NCBI GenBank assembly: GCA_035581425.1
Contig: DATJVP010000025.1
Location: 1 to 64,000 of the forward strand
Direction of reading: 5' to 3'
DNA: 64,000 bases
Source: DASZHJ01 sp035581425
GTDB lineage: Bacteria; Pseudomonadota; Alphaproteobacteria; ATCC43930; CGMCC-115725
A program made the translations under genes and the position numbers. Positions 16,596 to 25,486 of the stretch are shown here, piece after piece. Numbering within the stretch: position 1 is the stretch's first letter; every line of letters starts with the position of its first letter. The notes under the pieces are model-generated. The model had not been told where the DNA came from. It searched no databases and worked only from the letters and a program-made list of their open reading frames with translations.

Positions 16596-18053
16596 ATGAG
16601 CACCAGCGTATCTCGCCTCCGTCCCGGCGCAGTTCTCCGCGAGGAAGGCATGCGTATCGGCGGCGAGCGCGTTCGCCGTCCCCGCCTCGTCGAGGTCCAC
16701 GATCCCTATACGGGGAATCTCGTCGGCACGGTACCGAAGGCAAGTGTCGAGGACATCCGCCGAGCCTTCGCGATCGCGGGCGACTACCGCGCAACCCTCA
16801 CGCGCAACGAGCGCGCGGAAATCCTGCGCCGCACCGCCGACATCCTCGTCTCTCGCAAAGAGGAGATCTCGGATCTCATCACCGCGGAATCCGGCCTCTG
16901 CAAGAAGGACACGCTCTACGAGGTCGGCCGCGCCTACGACGTATTCCTGCTCTCGGCTCAGCTGACGCTCATCGACGATGCACAGACATTCTCCTGCGAC
17001 ATCACCCCGCACGGAAAGCGCCGGCGCATTCACACGCTGCGCGAGCCGCTGCGCGCGATCAGTGCAATCACGCCCTTCAATCATCCCTTGAACCAGGTCG
17101 CGCACAAGGTGGCGCCCGCAATCGCCACCAACAACAAGATGGTCCTGAAGCCCTCGGAGAAGACGCCGCTCACGGCGCTCCTGCTCGCGGATGTGCTCTA
17201 CGAGGCAGGTTTGCCGCCGCAGATGTTCCAGGTCGTCACCGGCGATCCCCGGGAGATCGCGGACGAGCTCATCACCAACGAGAACATCGAGCTCGTGACC
17301 TTTACGGGTGGCGTGGGTGCAGGGAAATACATTGCCGAGCATCTGGGCTATCGCCGCTGCGTTCTCGAGCTCGGCGGCAACGATCCCCTGATCGTCATGG
17401 AGGACGCGGATCTCGAGGAGGCGGCGACGCTCGCGGCATCGGGCTCCTACAAGAATTCGGGCCAGCGCTGCACGGCCGTGAAGCGCATCCTGGTCCACAC
17501 CGACGTCGCCGCGGAGTTCACGGATCGGCTCGTCGCGAAGACGAAGGCCGTGCGCTACGGCGATCCCACCGATCCCAAGACCGACATGGGGACGGTGATC
17601 GACGAGGCCGCGGCGATCCGAATCGAGCGCCGCGTCGACGACGCGATCTCGCGGGGTGCGCGGCTCCTCTGCGGACACGAGCGCAGCGGCGCGCTCTACG
17701 CCCCCACCGTGCTCGACCGCATTCCCGAGGACTGCGAGCTCGTGCGCGAGGAGACCTTCGGCCCGGTCTCGCCGGTCCTCACCTTCGGAAATATCGACGA
17801 AGCGATCCGGCTCTCGAACTCCACGGCCTACGGACTCTCTTCGGGCGTCTGCACCAACCGCCTCGACTACATCACGCGCTTCGTCGGCGAGCTCAAGGTC
17901 GGGACCGTGAATGTCCGCGAGGTGCCGGGCTATCGCATCGAGATGTCGCCCTTCGGCGGCGTCAAGGACAGCGGCCTCGGCTACAAGGAAGGCGTGCTCG
18001 AGGCGATGAAGAGCTTCACCAATCTCAAGACCTACTCGCTGCCGTGGCTATAG
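16596..18053 (+). CDS. phnY: phosphonoacetaldehyde dehydrogenase
   Basis: A 485-residue NAD(P)-dependent aldehyde dehydrogenase. In this cluster it would oxidise phosphonoacetaldehyde from PhnW to phosphonoacetate for PhnA. The catalytic Glu is in LELGGNDP and the catalytic Cys in NSGQRCTAVKR; the cofactor region is visible in ITPFNHPLNQ and LKPSEKTPL. The ATG at 16596 has GAGGA about 8 nt upstream. The stop overlaps the GTG start of the next gene by 10 bp, so the two are translationally linked. Confidence 0.92.
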   Translation: MSTSVSRLRPGAVLREEGMRIGGERVRRPRLVEVHDPYTGNLVGTVPKASVEDIRRAFAIAGDYRATLTRNERAEILRRTADILVSRKEEISDLITAESGLCKKDTLYEVGRAYDVFLLSAQLTLIDDAQTFSCDITPHGKRRRIHTLREPLRAISAITPFNHPLNQVAHKVAPAIATNNKMVLKPSEKTPLTALLLADVLYEAGLPPQMFQVVTGDPREIADELITNENIELVTFTGGVGAGKYIAEHLGYRRCVLELGGNDPLIVMEDADLEEAATLAASGSYKNSGQRCTAVKRILVHTDVAAEFTDRLVAKTKAVRYGDPTDPKTDMGTVIDEAAAIRIERRVDDAISRGARLLCGHERSGALYAPTVLDRIPEDCELVREETFGPVSPVLTFGNIDEAIRLSNSTAYGLSSGVCTNRLDYITRFVGELKVGTVNVREVPGYRIEMSPFGGVKDSGLGYKEGVLEAMKSFTNLKTYSLPWL

Positions 18054-19447
18054 GGCACGGCCGTCGGCCGAGGCAATCCGAAGGGGACGTCAACCGCTCG
18101 CGCCGGCGCGAGGAGTGGGCGGCGCGCAACCGCGATCAAAAGCTCGATGCGATGCTCGAGGAGGATGCGCGGCTTTTCTTGCATCAGTCGGTCTCGACCC
18201 CCTGCCTCTCGGCGATCCGCAAAGCCGAAGGGATCTGGATCGAGGACCTTGCGGGCCGGCGCTACATGGATTTCCACGGGAACAACGTCCATCACGTCGG
18301 CTACGGCCACCCCAGGCTCATTGCCGCGATCAAACGCCAGCTCGACGATCTCCCGTTTACTCCGCGCCGCTTCACCAGCGAGCCCGCGATCTCGCTCGCG
18401 CGCAAGCTCACCACGATCTCGCCGCGCTCTCTCGAGAAGGTGCTCTTCACCACGGGCGGCTCCGATGCGGTCGAGGTGGCGCTCAAGCTCGCCCGCGCCA
18501 AGACCGGCCGGCACAAGACGGTATCGTTCTGGGATTCTTTCCATGGCGCAGGCTTCGGCGCCGCAAGCGTGGGCGGCGAGCAGCTCTTCCGCTCCGGGCC
18601 CATCGGCCCGCTGCTGAGCGGCACCGAGCACGCGGCACCCTTCGCCTGCTACCGCTGCCCCTACGGCTATCCCGAGCGCGAGGGCAAGCCCGATCTCGCG
18701 CTCTGCCACATGGCTTGCGCGAGTTACGTCTCTTACGTGCTGGAGCGCGAGGGTGACGTGGCGGCGGTGATTGCGGAGCCCGCGCGCGCGGTGCCGCACC
18801 TCGCGCCGCCGGGGTACTGGCAGGCGGTGCGCGCGGCCTGCGACCGCCACGGCGCGCTCCTGATCTTCGACGAGATCCCTACTGGCCTCGGCAAGACCGG
18901 CCGAATGTTCGCCTGCGAGCATGAGGGGGTGACGCCCGACATCCTCGTGCTCGGCAAATCCCTCGGCGGCGGCATCCTGCCGATCGCGGCTGTGCTCTGT
19001 CGCGCGGACCTCGACGTCGCCGGCGACTGGGCCTTCGGCCATTACACCCACGAGAAGAATCCCGTCACTGCGCGCGCAGCACTCACGACGATCGAGATCA
19101 TCGAGGAAGAGGGGCTCGTCGAGAACGCCCGCGCTGTCGGCGACTTCGCGCTCGCGCGTCTGCAGGAGATGAAAGCGCGTCATCCGCTCATCGGCGACGT
19201 CCGTGGCCGCGGGTGCCTCATCGGCGTCGAGCTGGTTCGGGACCGCGCGACGAAGGAGCCAGCGAACGACGCGGCGGAGGAGGTGCTCTACCGCTCGCTC
19301 GACGCCGGCCTCAGTTTCAAGACCACGATGGGGAACGTGCTGACCCTCACCCCGCCGCTCATCACCACCCGGGCGCAGATGGAGGCGGCTCTGACCATCC
19401 TGGAGACGGCCGTTGCTGAAGCCGGACGCGCGGCAGGCTTGGAATAG
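18044..19447 (+). CDS. pbfA: class III aminotransferase-fold PLP enzyme, probably PbfA-type (R)-1-hydroxy-AEP ammonia-lyase
   Basis: A 467-residue PLP enzyme of the class III aminotransferase fold, with GGSDAVEVALKLARA, the aspartate in IFDEIPTG and the PLP lysine in LGKSLGGGILP. A fourth enzyme of this fold within a phnWAY cluster matches PbfA, which eliminates ammonia from (R)-1-hydroxy-2-aminoethylphosphonate to give phosphonoacetaldehyde. That widens the substrate range beyond AEP. The assignment rests on family plus context, not on a diagnostic residue. The GTG start at 18044 lies inside the end of phnY. A simple omega-aminotransferase is the alternative. Confidence 0.75.
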   Translation: MAIGHGRRPRQSEGDVNRSRRREEWAARNRDQKLDAMLEEDARLFLHQSVSTPCLSAIRKAEGIWIEDLAGRRYMDFHGNNVHHVGYGHPRLIAAIKRQLDDLPFTPRRFTSEPAISLARKLTTISPRSLEKVLFTTGGSDAVEVALKLARAKTGRHKTVSFWDSFHGAGFGAASVGGEQLFRSGPIGPLLSGTEHAAPFACYRCPYGYPEREGKPDLALCHMACASYVSYVLEREGDVAAVIAEPARAVPHLAPPGYWQAVRAACDRHGALLIFDEIPTGLGKTGRMFACEHEGVTPDILVLGKSLGGGILPIAAVLCRADLDVAGDWAFGHYTHEKNPVTARAALTTIEIIEEEGLVENARAVGDFALARLQEMKARHPLIGDVRGRGCLIGVELVRDRATKEPANDAAEEVLYRSLDAGLSFKTTMGNVLTLTPPLITTRAQMEAALTILETAVAEAGRAAGLE

Positions 19448-19456
19448 GGGACCGCG

Positions 19457-20326
19457 GTGACCCTCTCCCTGGGATTGGCGCCGATGGTAATCGCGCTGGT
19501 GCTCTTGGCGGCGCTCCTGCATGCCTCCTGGAACGCGATCCTCAAGGCTTCGACCGACAGGCTCACGACCACGGGTGTGATGAACCTGACGGGGCTCCTT
19601 GTGGGCCTGGCGCTGTTGCCTTTCGTTGCATCGCCTGCGCGCGCGAGTTGGATTTTTCTGTTTCTCTCGGCGACGATTCATTTCGGCTATTACGCCTTTC
19701 TGCTGGGCTCCTACCGCTTCGGGGATCTCAGCCAGGTTTACCCGCTCGCGCGCGGGGCAGCGCCTCTGATCGTCGCTTTCCTCTCGCCCTGGCTCGTGGG
19801 CGAGCGGCTCGAGCCTGTGCAGCTCGCGGGCGTCGTGCTGCTCTGCGTGGGGATCCTGAGCCTCGCCTTCAACCGGCTGGAACTGCGGGGGCTCTTCGAG
19901 TGGAAGCCAGTGACTATGGCACTCGGAACGGGCGTCACCATCGCGGCCTACACGATGGCCGATGGCCTGGGAGTGCGCCACTCCGGCGCACCCGCAGGCT
20001 ATATCGCCTGGCTCTTCATCGTCGACGGGATGGCCATGGCGGCGATCGCGGCATATGTACGCGGCAAAAATTTCGTGCCGGCGCTGCGAGCGAGTTGGGC
20101 GCCGGCAGCGCTCTGCGGCGTGCTCGCCATGCTCGCCTACGGCATCGTCATCTGGTGCTACAGCCTCGGCGCCATTGCTCCCATCGCCGCGCTGCGGGAA
20201 ACGAGCGTCGTCATGGCAGCGGCGATCGGCGCGCTGATCCTGCACGAGCCCTTCGGCCGTTGGCGGATCCTTGCTGCATCCTTATGTGCCGGCGGAATTA
20301 TCGCGATCAATCTGGGCCAGGGATAG
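19457..20326 (+). CDS. EamA/DMT-family membrane permease
   Basis: A 289-residue inner-membrane protein with about ten hydrophobic helices and the two-fold EamA repeat (first repeat ending near GVVLLCVGILSLAFN, second ending LCAGGIIAINLG). The family exports or imports small metabolites. It starts with GTG, with AGGGGA about 7 nt upstream, 9 nt after the PbfA-like gene. No ABC phosphonate transporter is present in the cluster, so this is the only visible candidate transporter here; direction and substrate are not shown. Confidence 0.83.
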   Translation: MTLSLGLAPMVIALVLLAALLHASWNAILKASTDRLTTTGVMNLTGLLVGLALLPFVASPARASWIFLFLSATIHFGYYAFLLGSYRFGDLSQVYPLARGAAPLIVAFLSPWLVGERLEPVQLAGVVLLCVGILSLAFNRLELRGLFEWKPVTMALGTGVTIAAYTMADGLGVRHSGAPAGYIAWLFIVDGMAMAAIAAYVRGKNFVPALRASWAPAALCGVLAMLAYGIVIWCYSLGAIAPIAALRETSVVMAAAIGALILHEPFGRWRILAASLCAGGIIAINLGQG

Positions 20327-20333
20327 GCAGCCG

Positions 20334-21899
20334 GTGCGCAACATCCTCTTGATCACCTTCGACCAGTGGCGGGCGGATTGTCTTTCGGCCGTCGGGCATC
20401 CCTGCCTCAAGACACCGCACCTCGACGCCCTTGCGGCGGACGGGGTGCTGTTTCGCCGGCACTACACGCAGGCCTCGCCCTGTGGCCCAGCCCGGGCCTC
20501 CCTCTTCACGGGTCTTTACCTGCACAATCACAGGTCCCTCCGAAACGGCACGCCGCTCGACGATCGTCACGCGACGCTGCCGCGCGAGCTGCGCGGGGGC
20601 GGCTACGACCCCGCGCTCTTCGGCTATACCGACACGTCGCTCGATCCGCGGACGCTCCCGCCGAACGATCCGCGTCTGGCGACCTACGAGAACCCGATGC
20701 CGGGCTTTACGCCGGTGGTGCCGCTCGACGAGAGTTTCGCGGCCTGGGTGGGGGAGCTCGCACGCCGCGGCTACTCTGTGCCGGCCCCGCCCGCTCCGGG
20801 CAAGGACATGTTCCTGCCGCTCCGCCGCGGGGCCGAGGACGAAGGACAGGGTCCGAGCTTCGCTCCCACGCGCTATCTCGCGAAGGACAGCGAGACGAGC
20901 TTCCTCACCGAGGCCGCGCTCGCCTATATCGCGGAGCGCCGAGACGAGCCCTGGTGCGCGCATCTCTCCTACTATCGACCGCATCCGCCCTATATCGCGC
21001 CGGAACCCTACAACTCCCGCTACTCCGCCGACGAGGTGCCCGCGCCGAATTGCCGAACCGATCGCTCGCTCGAGGGCGAGCAGCATCCGTGGTTGCGACA
21101 GCATCTGCGACGTCTCTGGACAGGGCAGATGCCAATCCAGGAGCCCCGGCCGATGTCGGAGCTCGACGCGCGGGGCATCCGCCAGATGCGCGCGACTTAT
21201 TACGGCATGCTCGCCGAGCTCGACGACAACATCGGCCGCATCCTGTCAGCGCTCAAAGCCGATGGCAGCTACGACCGGACACTCATCGTCGTGACCTCCG
21301 ACCACGCCGACCAGCTCGGTGATCATTGGCTCTTCGGGAAGGACGGATATTTCGACGGCGCGTTCCACATCCCGCTGATCGTCCGGGACGCCGGTGCGGT
21401 GCGCGGTCGCGTGGTCGAGGCTTTCACCGAGACCATCGACCTGATGCCCACGATCCTCGAATGGGCGGAGCTGTCGGTGCCCCATGCCTGCAACGGGCGG
21501 TCGTTGGCGCCGTGGCTGCGCGGGGAAACACCCGTGGATTGGCGGCGCGAGGCACACTGGGCCTACGACTTCCGAGATCTCCGCGAGCCGGGAACGGAGG
21601 CGGCCTTGGGCCTCGGCCCCGAGGAGTGCGGCCTCACCGTGATCCGCGACGCGCGCTACAAATACGTCCACTTCGCAGCGCTGCCGCCGCTCTTCTTCGA
21701 TCTCGAGCGCGATCCGCACGAGTTCGACAACCGCGCCGAGGACCCTGCCTATCGCGAGCTGGTACTCGCCTACGCGCAGAAGCTCCTGTCCTGGCGCATG
21801 CAGAGCGAGGATCGTACGCTGAGCCACCTCCATCTCGGACCCGGCGGCGTCTTCGAGCGGCGCGGGAAGTGGCCCTCGGCAGGTCAGCCGTTGCGGTAG
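20334..21899 (+). CDS. phosphonate monoester hydrolase / sulfatase-family enzyme (PehA-like)
   Basis: A 521-residue member of the alkaline phosphatase-sulfatase superfamily, close in pattern and length to the Burkholderia and Rhizobium phosphonate monoester hydrolases. Cys50 in SPCGPARAS is the formylglycine precursor. Metal and substrate motifs follow: Asp10 in TFDQWRAD, LYLHNHR, His in YYRPHPP, TSDHADQLGDH with a Lys in FGKDGYFD, and C-terminal YKYVHFAALPPLFFDL. It should hydrolyse phosphonate (or phosphate or sulfate) monoesters. GTG at 20334 follows the permease stop by 7 nt. It could release free phosphonate from esters for the enzymes upstream. Its 3' end overlaps acdS by 16 bp. Confidence 0.85.
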   Translation: MRNILLITFDQWRADCLSAVGHPCLKTPHLDALAADGVLFRRHYTQASPCGPARASLFTGLYLHNHRSLRNGTPLDDRHATLPRELRGGGYDPALFGYTDTSLDPRTLPPNDPRLATYENPMPGFTPVVPLDESFAAWVGELARRGYSVPAPPAPGKDMFLPLRRGAEDEGQGPSFAPTRYLAKDSETSFLTEAALAYIAERRDEPWCAHLSYYRPHPPYIAPEPYNSRYSADEVPAPNCRTDRSLEGEQHPWLRQHLRRLWTGQMPIQEPRPMSELDARGIRQMRATYYGMLAELDDNIGRILSALKADGSYDRTLIVVTSDHADQLGDHWLFGKDGYFDGAFHIPLIVRDAGAVRGRVVEAFTETIDLMPTILEWAELSVPHACNGRSLAPWLRGETPVDWRREAHWAYDFRDLREPGTEAALGLGPEECGLTVIRDARYKYVHFAALPPLFFDLERDPHEFDNRAEDPAYRELVLAYAQKLLSWRMQSEDRTLSHLHLGPGGVFERRGKWPSAGQPLR

Positions 21900-22906
21900 A
21901 GGTAGCTGTAGGCGTTGATCGCGGGGACGCCGCCCAAATGCGCGTAAAGCACGCGCGAGCCCGGAGGGAAGTAGCCCTTGCGCGCGAGATCGACCATCCC
22001 CTGCATCGATTTTCCCTCATAGACGGGATCGGTCATCATTCCCTCTAGCCGCGCGCACAGGCGGATCGCGCCGTTCGTCTCCTCCGAGGGCACGCCGTAG
22101 GCGGGATAGGCGTAGTCCTCGACGAGGACGACATCCTCGGAATCGATCGCCGTGCCGAGTCCGACCATCTCGGCGGTGTTGCGCGCGATGCGCAGGACCT
22201 GCGCGTGGGTTTGCCGGGGCGTTCCCGAGGCGTCGATGCCGACGACCCGACGCGCCCGCCCGTCATGCGCGAAGCCCACGACCATCCCGGCCTGGGTCGA
22301 TCCCGTGACGGAGCAGACGACGATGTAGTCGAATGTGAAGCCGAGCGCCGCCTCTTGCTCGCGCACTTCGTCGGCAAAGCCCGCGAAGCCGAGGCCGCCC
22401 AGGGGATGATCGGAAGCGCCGGCGGGGATCGCGTAGGGCTTGCCGCCATTCGCCTTCACGTCTTCGAGCGCACGCTCCCAGCTCGCGCGGATGCCGATGT
22501 CGAAGCCTTCGTCCACGAGCTCGATCTCCGCGCCCATGAGGCGCGACATCAGGATGTTGCCCACGCGGTCATAGACTGCGTCGTTGAAGGGAACCCAGCT
22601 CTCCTGCACGAGCCGGCATTTCATGCCGAGCTTCGCCGCGACCGCCGCCACTTGCCGCGTGTGATTGGATTGGACGCCGCCGATGGTTACGAGCGTGTCG
22701 CAGTTCTGCGCGATCGCCTCGGGAATTAGATATTCGAGCTTGCGTATCTTGTTGCCACCGAAGGCGAGCCCGCTGTTGCAGTCGTCGCGCTTGGCATAGA
22801 ACTCCACGCGCTTCCCGATATGCGCGGAAAGGCGCTCGAGCTTCTCGATCGGCGAGGGACCGAAGGTCAGCTTGTAGCGCGGAAACCGCTTCGCGATGTC
22901 GAGCAT
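21884..22906 (-). CDS. acdS: 1-aminocyclopropane-1-carboxylate (ACC) deaminase
   Basis: A 340-residue PLP enzyme that converts ACC, the ethylene precursor, to 2-oxobutyrate and ammonia. The sequence follows Pseudomonas ACC deaminase throughout: KRDDCNSGLAFGGNK with the PLP lysine, TIGGVQSNHTRQVAAVAA, CSVTGSTQAGMVVGF, DPVYEGKSM and YAHLGGVPA. The Glu in YEGK and Leu in AHLGG are the residues that separate true ACC deaminases from D-cysteine desulfhydrase-like relatives. The ATG at 22906 has AGGAG about 8 nt upstream. It is last in a four-gene operon. Confidence 0.92.
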   Translation of the reverse strand: MLDIAKRFPRYKLTFGPSPIEKLERLSAHIGKRVEFYAKRDDCNSGLAFGGNKIRKLEYLIPEAIAQNCDTLVTIGGVQSNHTRQVAAVAAKLGMKCRLVQESWVPFNDAVYDRVGNILMSRLMGAEIELVDEGFDIGIRASWERALEDVKANGGKPYAIPAGASDHPLGGLGFAGFADEVREQEAALGFTFDYIVVCSVTGSTQAGMVVGFAHDGRARRVVGIDASGTPRQTHAQVLRIARNTAEMVGLGTAIDSEDVVLVEDYAYPAYGVPSEETNGAIRLCARLEGMMTDPVYEGKSMQGMVDLARKGYFPPGSRVLYAHLGGVPAINAYSYLYRNG

Positions 22907-22922
22907 GATCGAACTCCTCTCG

Positions 22923-24083
22923 CTAGGAGAGCCTGCCCTCGAGCGCTTGCTCGTAGAGCCTCCGGGAGGAAGCAGCATCGATCGGGCGCGGGTTCGTGGG
23001 TGCGGTGGGATCGGCGACGCAATCCGCGACCATCTTCTCGAGCTTGCTCGCGTCGACCTTGAGCTCCGAGAGTTTGTGCGGGATGCCGATCGCGCGGCGG
23101 AGCCCTAGCGTCCAGTCGAGCACGCCCTCGAAACCAGGCTTGGGGAGACCGAGATAGCGCGCGAGCAGGATCATCTTCGGCTCGATCTCCTTGCGATTGA
23201 ACAGCAGCACGTAGGGCATGAAGACCGCATTGAGGAGGCCGTGGTGCAGATCGTAGAGTGCGCCGACGGTGTGCGAGAGCGAGTGGATGGCGCCGAGGCC
23301 CTTCTGGAACGCCGTCGCGCCCATGGTGGCCGCCGCCATCATGTGGCCGCGCGCCTCGATGTTTTTGCCGTCGTTGGTTGCGACGGGCAGCCATTCCTTG
23401 ATGAGCCGCATGGCCTCGAGCGCCACGCCGTCGGCCATGGGGTGATAGACGTCGACGCAATAGGCTTCGAAAGCATGGGCAAGGGCGTCCATTCCTGTCG
23501 CCGCGGTGATGTGCGGAGGAAGACCGAGTGTGAGCGCGGGGTCCTCGATCACCGCAACCGGCATGATGCGGGGATGGAAGATGAGCCGCTTCTTCTGCAG
23601 CTTCTCGTCGCCGACGACCGAGACCCGACCCACTTCCGAGCCGGTCCCGGAAGTGGTGGGGATTGCGACGGTCGGCGCGATCCCCGCGAGGTCCGCGCGC
23701 ATCCAGTTGTCGCCGACATCCTCGAAATCCCAGATCGGCCGCTTTTGCCCCGAGAGGAACGCGATGGCCTTCCCGGCGTCGAGCGCGCTGCCGCCGCCGA
23801 AGGCGATGACGCCGTCGTGCTTGCCGCTCCGGAAGACGGCGATCCCATCGGCGATGTTTTTCTCGACGGGGTTTGGCTTGATGTCGCTGAAGACCGCGGT
23901 CGGCAAGCCCGCGGCCTCGTTCGCGCGAAGGGCGTCCGCAATCATCGGGAGCTTCGCGAGACCGGGATCCGTCACCAGCAGGGGCCGCCCGATGCCCGCG
24001 GCCTTGGCGATCGCGGGTAGCTCGCGGATACGGCCCGCGCCGAATTTGATCGCGGTCGGATAGTTCCAGTTGCCTTGCAGCAT
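22923..24083 (-). CDS. iron-containing alcohol dehydrogenase
   Basis: A 386-residue group III alcohol dehydrogenase. It has the nucleotide-binding GGGSALDAGKA, the signature IPTTSGTGSE and metal ligands in MDALAHAFEAY and GAIHSLSHTVGALYDLHHG. It would interconvert an alcohol and aldehyde with NAD(P). It sits between an aldehyde dehydrogenase (11 nt upstream) and acdS (16 nt downstream), so alcohol and aldehyde oxidation appear coupled. The substrate is not identifiable. Confidence 0.88.
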   Translation of the reverse strand: MLQGNWNYPTAIKFGAGRIRELPAIAKAAGIGRPLLVTDPGLAKLPMIADALRANEAAGLPTAVFSDIKPNPVEKNIADGIAVFRSGKHDGVIAFGGGSALDAGKAIAFLSGQKRPIWDFEDVGDNWMRADLAGIAPTVAIPTTSGTGSEVGRVSVVGDEKLQKKRLIFHPRIMPVAVIEDPALTLGLPPHITAATGMDALAHAFEAYCVDVYHPMADGVALEAMRLIKEWLPVATNDGKNIEARGHMMAAATMGATAFQKGLGAIHSLSHTVGALYDLHHGLLNAVFMPYVLLFNRKEIEPKMILLARYLGLPKPGFEGVLDWTLGLRRAIGIPHKLSELKVDASKLEKMVADCVADPTAPTNPRPIDAASSRRLYEQALEGRLS

Positions 24084-24094
24084 GGATGAGGCCT

Positions 24095-25486
24095 TCAGGT
24101 GACGATGCGCAGGTGGAAGGATTTGGGCCGCGTCAGATGCTGGTATCCCAGCACCGACAAGGAGACGCCGCGCCCGGAATGCTTGACGCCGGTCCAGGCA
24201 AGCGCTGGGTCGAGGTAGTCGCAGCGGTTCATGAAACAGGTACCGGTGGCGATGCGGTCGCCGATACGGATTGCCGCCTCGGGATCGTTCGTCCAGATCG
24301 CAGCGGTGAGGCCGTATGGGCTGTCGTTCATGAGCGACACGGCCTCATCGTCCGAGCGGACCTTCATGATGCCGACGACAGGACCGAAGCTTTCCTCGGT
24401 CATGACGCGCATGCCGTGATCGACGCTCACCAGGATCTGCGGCGCAAGATAGGGCGTGCGCTCGCGGCTCGCGGAAAAATCCTTGGGGTCGATCAGGGCA
24501 CGGGCGCCCTTCGTCACGGCTTCCGCGATCTGGCCACGGACGTGATCCGCCGCGCCGGTGCGCACGAGAGGGCCCAGCGTTGTCTCGGGCTGCATTGGGT
24601 CGCCCAGGACGTATTTGCGCGTGAGCGCCGTCGCCCCCTCGACGAAGCGGTCAAAGACGCGTTCGTCCACGTAGATGCGCTCGATGCCGCAGCAGGATTG
24701 GCCGGAATTGAAGAACGCGCCATCCACGAGATTCTCGATCGCGTGATCGAGGTTGGCGTCCGCGCGGACGTAGCCGGGATCCTTGCCGCCGAGTTCCAAG
24801 CCCACGCCGATGAAGCGGCCCGCAGCGGCGTGCTCGACCGCATCGCCGCCCGGGACCGAGCCCGTGAAGGCGACGTAGTCGATCTCCGGGCTCTTGATGA
24901 GGCGCGCCGTCGCTTCGTGGCCAATGTGTAGGTATTGCAGGAGCCCCACGGGCAGGCCTGCGCGCCGGTTCGCTTCCGCCATGCGTTCGGCGCAGAGCGG
25001 CGTCTGATGCGAGTGCTTCAGGAGAACCGCATTTCCCGCCATCAGCGCCGGCACCACTGCGTTCACGGCCGTCAACAGGGGGTAGTTCCAGGGCGCCACC
25101 ACCAGAGCGACACCCAGCGGCACACGCCGGATGAAACGGCGGAAGCCGGGCTTCGGCCCCACATCGAGATCGGCGAGCGCCTGCGGCGCTGCCGCGATCA
25201 TGTAGCGTGCGCGCTCTTCGAAGCCGCCGACTTCACTCGGTGTGTAGCGGATCGGCCTTCCCATCTGCCGAGTGATCTCGCGCGCGATATCGGTCTTCAT
25301 CGCGACGAACTCGTCGACGAAGCGGGAGACCGCCGCGGCGCGGGCGTCCACGTCGAGCGAAGCCCAGCCGCGCTGCGCCAAGCGGGCGCGGGATACCGCT
25401 GCGGCGATCTCGGCGTCGCTCGCGAGCGGACGCTCGACCACGAGCGAGCCGTCGATCGGGGAAATGGTTTTCAGCGTGGCGGCCAT
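24095..25486 (-). CDS. aldehyde dehydrogenase family protein
   Basis: A 463-residue NAD(P)-dependent aldehyde dehydrogenase. Visible are VVAPWNYPLLTAVN, the catalytic Glu in LELGGKDPG and the catalytic Cys in NSGQSCCGIE. The N-terminus is short, as in succinate-semialdehyde or betaine-aldehyde-type enzymes. Its ATG shares one base with the stop codon of the glutamine synthetase-like gene (TGATG), so translation is coupled. The pairing with a glutamine synthetase-like ligase recalls gamma-glutamylated amine degradation. Confidence 0.88.
   Translation of the reverse strand: MAATLKTISPIDGSLVVERPLASDAEIAAAVSRARLAQRGWASLDVDARAAAVSRFVDEFVAMKTDIAREITRQMGRPIRYTPSEVGGFEERARYMIAAAPQALADLDVGPKPGFRRFIRRVPLGVALVVAPWNYPLLTAVNAVVPALMAGNAVLLKHSHQTPLCAERMAEANRRAGLPVGLLQYLHIGHEATARLIKSPEIDYVAFTGSVPGGDAVEHAAAGRFIGVGLELGGKDPGYVRADANLDHAIENLVDGAFFNSGQSCCGIERIYVDERVFDRFVEGATALTRKYVLGDPMQPETTLGPLVRTGAADHVRGQIAEAVTKGARALIDPKDFSASRERTPYLAPQILVSVDHGMRVMTEESFGPVVGIMKVRSDDEAVSLMNDSPYGLTAAIWTNDPEAAIRIGDRIATGTCFMNRCDYLDPALAWTGVKHSGRGVSLSVLGYQHLTRPKSFHLRIVT

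Noticed and set aside
15304..16794. Long open frames antisense to the phn genes (and similar long antisense frames elsewhere)
   Set aside because: They are low-complexity, Arg-rich or Asp/His-rich shadows expected in high-GC DNA, without ribosome sites or recognisable domains.
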